In this document: positions 54,882-61,445 of the stretch, piece by piece
Position numbering within the stretch: the first letter of the stretch is position 1
Layout: each line of letters opens with the position of its first letter
NCBI RefSeq assembly: GCF_014222285.1
Contig: NZ_JACKZS010000021.1
Location: forward strand, 1 to 61,445
DNA: 61,445 nt
Reading direction: 5' to 3'
DNA from: Nostoc sp. UCD121
GTDB taxonomy: Bacteria > Cyanobacteriota > Cyanobacteriia > Cyanobacteriales > Nostocaceae
Position numbers and translations under genes: made by a program
Notes under the pieces: model-generated
Told to the model about the DNA's origin: nothing
Seen by the model: the letters and a program-made list of their open reading frames with translations, nothing else
Database searches by the model: none

Positions 54882-56117
54882 GTGACTACCACTCCCCTCT
54901 CTCCAAGTTCAACTGCTCAGGTTCCCGATGCGTTAGGTCGCTTTGGACGCTTCGGCGGTAAGTATGTACCTGAAACGCTGATGCCTGCCCTTGCTGAATT
55001 AGAAACAGCTTATCAGCAATACCGCAATGACCCTGGTTTTCAAGCAGAATTACAGCAGTTGTTACGGGATTATGTGGGACGCGCCACACCATTGTATTTC
55101 GCGGAACGTCTGACTGCTCATTATGCCCGACCCGATCGCACTGGGCCACAAATTTATCTAAAGCGTGAAGATTTAAATCATACCGGCGCTCACAAAATCA
55201 ATAATGCCCTTGGTCAGGTTTTGTTAGCGAAACGCATGGGTAAGCAACGGATTATTGCTGAAACTGGTGCTGGACAACATGGAGTTGCTACAGCCACAGT
55301 TTGCGCTCGTTTTGGGCTGGAATGTGTAATTTATATGGGCGTTCATGATATGGAACGCCAATCTTTAAATGTCTTTAGAATGCGGTTGATGGGGGCAGAA
55401 GTGCGTCCGGTGGAAGCGGGAACTGGAACCCTGAAAGATGCCACTTCTGAAGCAATCCGCGATTGGGTAACAAATGTGGAAACAACTCACTACATCCTGG
55501 GTTCGGTAGCAGGGCCCCATCCTTACCCGATGATGGTACGTGATTTCCATGCAGTAATCGGTCAAGAAACTCGCGCCCAAGCAATGGAAAAGTGGGGCAC
55601 ATTGCCTGATATTCTCTTGGCTTGTGTGGGTGGTGGTTCCAATGCAATGGGACTATTCTATGAGTTTATTAATGAGTCTTCTATACGGTTCATTGGGGTT
55701 GAGGCAGCAGGAGAAGGTGTTAATACCGAAAAACACGCAGCAACCTTGACAAAAGGGCGAGTTGGTGTATTGCACGGAGCAATGAGCTATCTACTACAAG
55801 ATGAAGATGGGCAAATTATTGAGGCGCACTCAATTAGTGCAGGGTTAGATTATCCCGGTGTGGGGCCAGAACATAGCTATTTGAAAGACACTGGTCGCGC
55901 CGAATACTATAGTGTGACAGATGCAGAGGCTTTAGCAGCATTCCAGCGATTATCGAAATTGGAAGGGATTATCCCAGCATTAGAAACAGCCCATGCGATC
56001 GCATATCTTGAAACCTTATGTCCCCAACTAAGCGGCAGTCCCCGGATTGTAATTAACTGTTCTGGACGCGGTGATAAAGATGTACAAACGGTAGCTAAGT
56101 TATTAGATCCAGCGTAA
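54882..56117 (+). CDS. trpB: Tryptophan synthase beta chain
   Basis: 411 residues from a GTG at 54882. The PLP lysine is Lys105 in [38 protein letters not shown] and the phosphate-binding [15 protein letters not shown] are canonical. [19 protein letters not shown] and [20 protein letters not shown] mark a TrpB1-type enzyme that partners with TrpA; no trpA is in the window. It condenses indole with serine to give tryptophan. Confidence 0.97.
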   Translation: MTTTPLSPSSTAQVPDALGRFGRFGGKYVPETLMPALAELETAYQQYRNDPGFQAELQQLLRDYVGRATPLYFAERLTAHYARPDRTGPQIYLKREDLNHTGAHKINNALGQVLLAKRMGKQRIIAETGAGQHGVATATVCARFGLECVIYMGVHDMERQSLNVFRMRLMGAEVRPVEAGTGTLKDATSEAIRDWVTNVETTHYILGSVAGPHPYPMMVRDFHAVIGQETRAQAMEKWGTLPDILLACVGGGSNAMGLFYEFINESSIRFIGVEAAGEGVNTEKHAATLTKGRVGVLHGAMSYLLQDEDGQIIEAHSISAGLDYPGVGPEHSYLKDTGRAEYYSVTDAEALAAFQRLSKLEGIIPALETAHAIAYLETLCPQLSGSPRIVINCSGRGDKDVQTVAKLLDPA

Positions 56118-56145
56118 ATCTACGTAAAATATTTGGGAGGAAGCA

Positions 56146-57306
56146 ATGATGGATCAACAATTCCAACACGCTATGCTACCACAACCTACTCATGATGAGT
56201 TGGCACGCCAAAACTTTGTGCAAAGCCTGAAAACGCACATTTTCAGGAATATTTCTCCTGGCAATAAAGTAGTTTATGAAAAACTAGCCAAGCCGAAGTT
56301 TGAACAAGAACACCAGCGTCCTCCCGAAAATCGCCATGAAATTCGGGAAGTAATGCAGCATGAACCCTACTACCGATGGACTAGTGCCCTCAAGCGCATC
56401 AACCAGGAAATATTATGGAATGCTGTAAATACCAGTGTTGAAAGACAACTGCCAGAATTGATTGAGCGTGCCAAAGATCGTGGTAGTGAACTGGGTACTT
56501 TAACCCTCGACCCAAATTTTCAAATACCTAATTATCAAAAAGCTGTAGACATTCACTGTATGCCTGGAGGATATCACAGCGAATTTACTGCTGATGATGT
56601 GGCTGCTGGCGCAACCTACGATCGCGGCGCTTACCTTTATGGTCTTGGTTGGTTAGGGCCGCTTAATAATGATATGGGGCTATCTATAGTCCAAAACTAC
56701 CTTCTGCCAGAGTATCCAGACTTTCGACCCAGAAAAATTCTTGATATGGGATGTTCTATTGGTAATAGCACATTACCCTACGCAGATGCTTACCCAGATG
56801 CAGAAGTCCATGCCATCGATGTCGGCGCACCCATGTTGCGTTACGCTCATGCAAGAGCCGAAGATTTAGGCAAACGGGTACACTTCTCACAGCAAAATGC
56901 CGAACATACTAACTTTCCAGATGAATCATTTGACTTAGTGGTTTCTCATATTTTGCTGCATGAAATTCCCCCGCCAGCCGTCCGTAAAGTCATGCAAGAG
57001 TCTTATCGTCTACTGGCTCCCGGTGGAATCATGCTCCATCTGGAAGCACCCTTATATCATCATATAGATGTTTATACACAGTTCATTTTTGATTGGGAAA
57101 CCGCTAACAACAATGAACCCTTCTGGAGTGCAGTACGCGATCTGGATTTGGTGACGTTAGCTACTGAGGCTGGTTTTGCAGCAGATAAGACATTCGAGAA
57201 GTTTGTCCCTAATGGGGCATGGAAAGCAAAAGTAACTAATGGTCTTTTTGAAAATGGTAACTCAGGCAGCCTAAACACTTGGTTTGTTGTTGCTGCAACG
57301 AAGTAA
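56146..57306 (+). CDS. Class I SAM-dependent methyltransferase
   Basis: 386 residues. A gggaggaag RBS lies 6-14 bases upstream of the first of two adjacent ATGs (56146, 56149). The SAM-binding motif I is ILDMGCSIGNSTLPYADAYP at about residue 200, motif post-I is VHAIDVGAPMLRYAHARAED, and motif II/III is ESFDLVVSHILLHEIPPPAV and RLLAPGGIMLHLE. The first ~190 residues form a helical N-terminal domain without obvious family. Substrate unknown; the layout resembles small-molecule or lipid methyltransferases. It is 28 bases downstream of trpB. Confidence 0.88.
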   Translation: MMDQQFQHAMLPQPTHDELARQNFVQSLKTHIFRNISPGNKVVYEKLAKPKFEQEHQRPPENRHEIREVMQHEPYYRWTSALKRINQEILWNAVNTSVERQLPELIERAKDRGSELGTLTLDPNFQIPNYQKAVDIHCMPGGYHSEFTADDVAAGATYDRGAYLYGLGWLGPLNNDMGLSIVQNYLLPEYPDFRPRKILDMGCSIGNSTLPYADAYPDAEVHAIDVGAPMLRYAHARAEDLGKRVHFSQQNAEHTNFPDESFDLVVSHILLHEIPPPAVRKVMQESYRLLAPGGIMLHLEAPLYHHIDVYTQFIFDWETANNNEPFWSAVRDLDLVTLATEAGFAADKTFEKFVPNGAWKAKVTNGLFENGNSGSLNTWFVVAATK

Positions 57307-57401
57307 ATACCAATTCGTAATTCGTAATTGAGAAAGCCAGATTTTATCTGGGTTTCTTTGTTTTGTATATGTATTCTTACTTTTGGAGAATTGGTATTAG
57401 G

Positions 57402-57679
57402 ATGACAAAAATAGCTAAGGGCAAACGACCTGTTTACTTAGACAATCCACATTGTTAGCGATGGTCATGGCTTTGACTGGCGAGGTGTCTGTGCTGCATG
57501 AGCGTCTGGATACCATTGAAAGGTTACTAGAGGTTAAAGGTATTTTATCGGCTACTGAGATCGAAGCTTATGAACCAGATGCAAAAGTAACAAAAGAGCG
57601 AGAATTGTGGCGTGCAGAATATATTGCACGGGTGTTACGTGTGGTGCAAGAAGAGTTAGAAACTCTCAACCAAAGCTAG
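57402..57679 (+). pseudogene. Small helical protein gene with a frameshift
   Basis: From an ATG at 57402 (preceded by a gat-type weak RBS) the frame reads MTKIAKGKRPVYLDNPHC and stops. From about 57452 another frame continues LLAMVMALTGEVSVLHERLD, then TIERLLEVKGILSATEIEAY, and ends ELETLNQS. The two parts join naturally at a short deletion near 57449, giving one protein of about 90 residues. I recall similar intact proteins next to methyltransferases in Nostoc, but cannot prove it here. An alternative is that only the second part is translated, from the ATG at 57461. Confidence 0.55.
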
Positions 57680-57909
57680 TCGCACAGAGGCTTTACTGGA
57701 GAAAATTATGCTATTTAAATAGCGAAAATAATCCTAATGGTAGAGGGAAATTTTTCATAAACAGCACTTTTTTCGTAAGATTGTGAATTTTAAAGTTTTG
57801 TAGTCGCGTTTGAACAAAAAAGAGCATAAACAGAAATATATAGACCTATAAGCAATTTGTCACATTTAGATTAGTTTGATTAGATTGTCTGGAACTTTAC
57901 TTTCAGGAC

Positions 57910-58437
57910 ATGATTAAAAGAACAATCTACGGCGTTGCTTTAGGCACTATTGTCCTCAGTAGCGGAGCGATCGCTACTCCTGTAACAAATTCAACTTTTA
58001 CAGCAGTGTCTTCATCTATATCAAGTGATGCTTTCAAAATTGCAGCATCTAGTATCGACACTACTGCTGTAGAGCAATCGGTTTTCAACCAAATTAATAG
58101 CTACAGAACTTCCCAAAGGCTACCAGCACTAACTCGTAATTCTGCCATCGATAATCAAGCTAGGATTCATAGTCAGAATATGGCTAGTGGGAAAGTTCCT
58201 TTTGGACATACAGGATTTTCAGAGCGTATTAAAGCAACCGGCATTTCTTACACATCTGCTGGTGAAAATGTTGCTTACAACCAGGGATATACTGACCCGG
58301 CGACGAAAGCCGTTCAAGGCTGGCTCAAAAGTCCAGGGCACCTAGCCAACATCAGAGGCAATTTTAATAAGACGGGGATTGGTGTCGCCAGCAATAGTGC
58401 AGGCAAAGTCTACTTCACACAAATTTTCTTTCGCTGA
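57910..58437 (+). CDS. CAP-domain (SCP/PR1) secreted protein, first of a pair
   Basis: 175 residues with a signal peptide (MIKRTIYGVALGTIVLSSGA) and one CAP domain at about 55-175. Motifs are VFNQINSYRTSQRLPALTRN, ARIHSQNMASGKVPFGHTGF (His), SAGENVAYNQGY (Glu) and WLKSPGHLANIRGNFNKTGIG (second His), then YFTQIFFR. The His/Glu cleft residues of CAP proteins are present. Probably periplasmic or extracellular. The downstream paralogue shares all of these. Confidence 0.92.
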   Translation: MIKRTIYGVALGTIVLSSGAIATPVTNSTFTAVSSSISSDAFKIAASSIDTTAVEQSVFNQINSYRTSQRLPALTRNSAIDNQARIHSQNMASGKVPFGHTGFSERIKATGISYTSAGENVAYNQGYTDPATKAVQGWLKSPGHLANIRGNFNKTGIGVASNSAGKVYFTQIFFR

Positions 58438-58981
58438 TATAGCGGTTCTCAATTGCATAGAATACAGACCTAACAAGAGCAACCCCTTACCTACTAGCGT
58501 TGGGAAGTAAGATTCAAAACCTCTCTCATAAAAGTTTTCGCAAATTCCCCAGACTGAAGCCTGGGGAAAAGCTTGTTCTAAATTAGGACTTAGGCAAAAA
58601 GGCAGTGAAAGCCTTAATTTACCGTAGGGGCAATACTCTGCGGTAAACCGCATTTATATGAATGCCCCAACATTTCATACCTGATGTGTAAGTCTTATAA
58701 ATTAAATGTTGGATTATGTAGTATTTAATAGACAAATGTAATTGAAACTACATTATTTTTTAGTAATTCATGAAAATCTGAAATTTTCAGCAAAAATAAC
58801 CGTGATTTTATGAAAATTAACTATTGAAATATTGACAATTGGAAATGAGTTTTTCTATTTCCTGTAAAGGATGTAGCCAGATTGCCGAAATTCATCAATC
58901 CTTAATAGTATCGTAGTATATATCGTTGGAACAATAAGGTAGAGTAGAAGTCTTATATATCTACACATCACGCAATTCTCC
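58438..58981. other. Intergenic region between the two CAP genes
   Basis: 544 bases, too long for co-transcription to be assumed. It contains a decayed acttacgcaaa repeat (58588-58693), and about 58537-58567 has a cagactgaagcctgggg stretch of palindromic character. The last 250 bases are AT-rich and should hold the promoter of the second CAP gene. Confidence 0.5.
58588..58693. repeat. Palindromic repeat, acttacgcaaa family (diverged copy)
   Basis: Left end acttaggcaaaaa (one base off the consensus) and right end tgtgtaagtctta bracket a central gtaggggcaat ... atgaatgcccca. It ends in cttataaat, as does the copy at 12914-13011, so the two share an ancestor. Confidence 0.6.
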
Positions 58982-59530
58982 ATGTTCCGACAAACTGCTT
59001 TTGGCATCGCTTTAAGTGCGCTTGTCCTTGCTAGTGGATTAACGACTGTTCCGATACCAAATCATCCTTCTACGAATACATCCACCCGTAATAAGCTGTT
59101 GTCGCTTTTTTCCAGTCAGGTTGCAATATCGACTCCTACTTTTAAAACTACTGAGCTAGAAAAATCAGTTTTTGAGCAAATTAATCGATATCGGACTGCT
59201 AAAGGACTGCCAAAGTTGACCCTAAATGCAAATATTACTCGACAGGCAAGAATTCACAGTCAGAATATGGCTAAGGGTAAAACCCCATTTAGTCATCAGG
59301 GATTTGAAGGCAGAGTCAAAGCTGTCCCTATTCGCTACAACAGTGCTGCGGAAAATGTTGCTTTTAACCGGGGATATAGCAACCCCGTAGAGGAAGCTGT
59401 TACTGGTTGGATCAACAGTCCCGGACATCTAAAGAATCTAAAAGGAAATTACAACCTGACTGGAATTGGTGTTGCTACTAATAATCAAGGTGAAGTCTAC
59501 CTGACACAAATCTTTTTTCGCACTAGGTAG
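58982..59530 (+). CDS. CAP-domain (SCP/PR1) secreted protein, second of a pair
   Basis: 182 residues, paralogous along its whole length with the protein at 57910. It has a signal peptide MFRQTAFGIALSALVLASGL, then VFEQINRYRTAKGLPKLTLN, ARIHSQNMAKGKTPFSHQGF, SAAENVAFNRGYSNPVEEAV, GWINSPGHLKNLKGNYNLTG and YLTQIFFRTR. The cleft His and Glu are kept (SHQGF, AENVA). The signal peptides and spacers have diverged much more than the CAP cores, which fits an old duplication. Confidence 0.92.
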   Translation: MFRQTAFGIALSALVLASGLTTVPIPNHPSTNTSTRNKLLSLFSSQVAISTPTFKTTELEKSVFEQINRYRTAKGLPKLTLNANITRQARIHSQNMAKGKTPFSHQGFEGRVKAVPIRYNSAAENVAFNRGYSNPVEEAVTGWINSPGHLKNLKGNYNLTGIGVATNNQGEVYLTQIFFRTR

Positions 59531-59618
59531 ATTTAATTTATGATTTTTTGCACAATAATAATGTAGTGTCTGACAAGACTTGTATTTGCTAGACACTGCT
59601 ATTATTTTTGAACAATTC

Positions 59619-60248
59619 ATGACATTACAAGATTTTCAGGTAAGCGATCGCGATCTCAGTGACGCAGCCCTTGGACAGTATTTAGAATCGACAGCGATCG
59701 CAGTTGACACAGAAACAATGGGATTATTGCCACAGCGCGATCGCTTGTGTCTTGTCCAGCTGTGCAACCTAGAAGGGAAAGTCACTGTAATTCGCATAGC
59801 CAAAGGACAAACTGAGGCCCCAAATTTAAAAAAACTCTTCGAAGCGGCCAATATTGTAAAAGTGTTTCACTTTGCTCGCTTTGATATTGCCACTTTGCGC
59901 GCCAATCTGGGGATTCAGGTTAACCCTATTTTTTGCACCAAAATTGCTAGTAAGTTAGCCCGTACTTACACAAATCGCCACGGACTCAAAGATGTAGTGC
60001 AAGAGTTAGAAAAAGTAGAACTAGATAAAAGCTCTCAAAGTTCTGATTGGGGTAACGCCGTTAGTTTGTCTGAAGCTCAACTTAGTTATGCTGCCAATGA
60101 TGTGCGTTACTTACTTAGTGTGCAGCAGAAGTTAACAGAAATGCTTAAACGAGAAGAACGCTGGAAAATTGCTCAAGAGTGTTTTGAATTTTTGCCAACG
60201 ATAGTTTCTTTAGATTTATTGCAATTTAAAGATTTATTTGAACATTAG
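59619..60248 (+). CDS. Ribonuclease D-like 3'-5' exonuclease
   Basis: 209 residues from the ATG at 59619 (MTLQDFQVSDRDLSDAALGQ). A frame to a TTG at 59580 adds 13 residues and is unlikely. The DEDDy exonuclease motifs are complete: Exo I AIAVDTETMGL, Exo II KVFHFARFDIATL, and Exo III YAANDVRYLLSV with the Tyr-x3-Asp. It lacks the C-terminal HRDC domains of E. coli RNase D, so it is the short form common in cyanobacteria. It trims RNA 3' ends, probably tRNA precursors. Confidence 0.9.
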   Translation: MTLQDFQVSDRDLSDAALGQYLESTAIAVDTETMGLLPQRDRLCLVQLCNLEGKVTVIRIAKGQTEAPNLKKLFEAANIVKVFHFARFDIATLRANLGIQVNPIFCTKIASKLARTYTNRHGLKDVVQELEKVELDKSSQSSDWGNAVSLSEAQLSYAANDVRYLLSVQQKLTEMLKREERWKIAQECFEFLPTIVSLDLLQFKDLFEH

Positions 60249-60590
60249 ACCAAACACTAAATCTATTACAAAATAGTGTATTGGGTATTGCAAGAGAGAT
60301 TTTCATCTTTCCTTATGAGTGTAATTCATGGAGTCTCTTGCAAAACTTGCTGATACCTTCTTCCAGCATTAAAAGTCAAAATATTCTGTCTTTCGACTAA
60401 TAAATTGTGACCTCTTTGCTCATAGAAAATCAAGATTAGACCTCTTGGAAAATTCCCTAACACCCCACTCCTAGAATCTCCCTACAAGTAGACAGGGGAG
60501 ACTTTGATGTAAGTCAAAGGTATATATAGTGGGGTTTTTGTTCTTGATTTCTGCAAGAGGTCTATCGCAAATTTTCTCAGTTATTTTTGC
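60249..60590. other. Intergenic region with a TA-flanked palindromic element
   Basis: 342 bases between the convergent exonuclease and rhodanese genes. An inverted-repeat element at 60437-60564 fills its second half. No ORF is supported. Confidence 0.5.
60437..60564. mobile_element. MITE-like element with tagacctcttg ends
   Basis: tagacctcttg (60437-60447) is the exact reverse complement of caagaggtcta (60554-60564). The outermost bases are TA on both sides, compatible with a TA target duplication as made by IS630-type transposases. The interior has an aggggagact ... agtgggg region but no coding capacity. Confidence 0.55.
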
Positions 60591-61214
60591 CTAAGAGCCG
60601 ACATTGGAATCATCTCTGTCTATAGAATTTTTAGATTCACTAATGCCTTCTTTAATATTGCTAGCTCCCTCTTGAATACCTTCCTTGAGATTGCTAGCTC
60701 CTTCTTGAATGCTGTCTTTGAGGCTACTAGCTCCTTTCTTGATGGCTTCCGTCGTGCTAGTACCTCCCTTTGGCTGATTTTGTTCGTGATTTTTTAGCCG
60801 ATCTACAACATTGTAGTCATCTGCACCTGCGGGGGTTTTTGACTCAACAATACCTTCTGTTGGGCCACCAATAGCTTTCCATCCAGCAAGACCACCTATC
60901 AGTTGAGAGACATGCTCAAATCCATTAGAACGCAGTTGTTGCGCTGCTTGGGCAGTTTCTTCTTCATTAGCACCGTAAACGTAAATATCACGACTCTTAT
61001 CTAAAGAAGGTACTGCACGCTCTACCAATTCATCTATTGGCATAGGCATCGCTCCCATAATGTGACCTTCATTGAAAGTGTTGCGATCGCGCACATCCAG
61101 TATTGTAAAAGCTGGTTCGCCCCATTCTAGGCGAGACTTTAGGACATGAGCATCAGATTGTCCTTCTATTGGTGGCTGTGGTGGAATGATGCCGCCTACT
61201 AAATTGTTAACCAT
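60591..61214 (-). CDS. Rhodanese-like protein without active-site cysteine, with 11-residue repeat tail
   Basis: 207 residues. The N-terminal ~120 residues are a rhodanese fold (FTILDVRDRNTFNEGHIMGA, then FEHVSQLIGGLAGWKAIGGP). The active-site loop reads IYVYGANEEETAQAAQQL, where the usual Cys is missing, so sulfur transfer is unlikely. The C-terminal tail from about 160 has three to four copies of an 11-residue unit (KGASSLKDSIQ, EGASNLKEGIQ, EGASNIKEGIS), an amphipathic pattern like LEA or apolipoprotein-type repeats that may bind membranes. The start ATG is at 61214. Probably a stress or scaffold protein. Confidence 0.85.
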   Translation of the reverse strand: MVNNLVGGIIPPQPPIEGQSDAHVLKSRLEWGEPAFTILDVRDRNTFNEGHIMGAMPMPIDELVERAVPSLDKSRDIYVYGANEEETAQAAQQLRSNGFEHVSQLIGGLAGWKAIGGPTEGIVESKTPAGADDYNVVDRLKNHEQNQPKGGTSTTEAIKKGASSLKDSIQEGASNLKEGIQEGASNIKEGISESKNSIDRDDSNVGS

Positions 61215-61445
61215 TTAGGTATTCCTTGCTGACGATATTAATAGCAATTTAACGAATCTAATATATTTAATTACTCTTTCTATAGGCTGAATCTATTCAA
61301 AATCTCTCTTGAGATAGAGTAGCTAATTAAAATACTTTCTACCATTTAACCCATTGCAAATATAGTCAAATTAGACTATTAAAAGAGATTTTTGTTTATA
61401 TTGATTTTAATAAAATGTTTAAAAATTTATATTTTGGATATTTAC
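61215..61445. other. Right-edge non-coding sequence
   Basis: 231 AT-rich bases upstream of the leftward rhodanese gene. I see no ORF. It should hold that gene's promoter and perhaps the upstream region of a gene beyond the edge. Confidence 0.4.

Overview
The window reads as a stretch of chromosome from a filamentous, heterocyst-forming type cyanobacterium (order Nostocales, Nostoc/Anabaena-like). The grounds are: many copies of the HIP1 octamer GCGATCGC; a form IB RuBisCO operon in the order rbcL-rbcX-rbcS with a cyanobacterial-type RuBisCO activase nearby; a CruP-type carotenoid gene; several cyanobacterial families (DUF2358, pentapeptide repeats, SLH porin-like proteins, Uma2 and Rpn nucleases); and many heptanucleotide tandem repeats (STRR) and short palindromic repeats. 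No rRNA, tRNA, CRISPR array or complete insertion sequence was recognised.

Layout. 1-3.6 kb: the end of a membrane protein, then a leftward phosphate-signalling operon (sphR-sphS-phoU). 4-6.2 kb: two tandem paralogous coiled-coil proteins. 7-12.9 kb: a large multi-PAS hybrid histidine kinase and an SLH-FAS1-beta-barrel envelope protein. 12.9-16.8 kb: an accessory island with repeats, a broken coding remnant, a TIR/radical-SAM fusion protein and a nonsense-split small gene. 16.8-23.8 kb: CruP-like flavoprotein, tandem membrane paralogues, a pentapeptide protein, a DUF2358 protein and a secreted protein. 24-29.3 kb (leftward): rbcL-rbcX-rbcS and rca, separated by a SGNH hydrolase, a VapBC toxin-antitoxin pair and a MITE. 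30-37.6 kb (mostly rightward): beta-propeller protein, panB, TPR protein, an Rpn-type nuclease with a duplicated tail, Uma2 protein, trmFO and a FAS1 protein. 37.6-49.3 kb (leftward): GNAT, murF, TerB-like, histone-deacetylase-like, FHA-PAS-GAF-GGDEF-EAL, TpsB/ShlB-like transporter and a SWIM protein. 49.9-60.2 kb (mostly rightward): lpd, trpC, carbonic anhydrase, Pmp3 (leftward), SUI1 (leftward), trpB, methyltransferase, two CAP proteins and a ribonuclease D-like exonuclease. The right edge holds a rhodanese-like protein with an 11-residue repeat tail.

Functional themes are carbon fixation (RuBisCO, its chaperone and activase, carbonic anhydrase), phosphate sensing, tryptophan and pantothenate synthesis, tRNA U54 methylation, cell-wall assembly and envelope proteins. 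The trp genes are dispersed.

The strongest candidate for an undescribed system is the protein at 14045-16294. It joins an N-terminal TIR domain, with the expected glutamate, to an unassigned middle region and a C-terminal radical-SAM domain. That last domain most resembles the archaeosine-synthase radical-SAM family (RaSEA/COG1244). It sits alone in an AT-rich, repeat-laden island. Other points worth a look are a MITE family with three copies and target duplications, several broken genes, and small genes under 60 codons (a Pmp3 protein and a one-TM protein).
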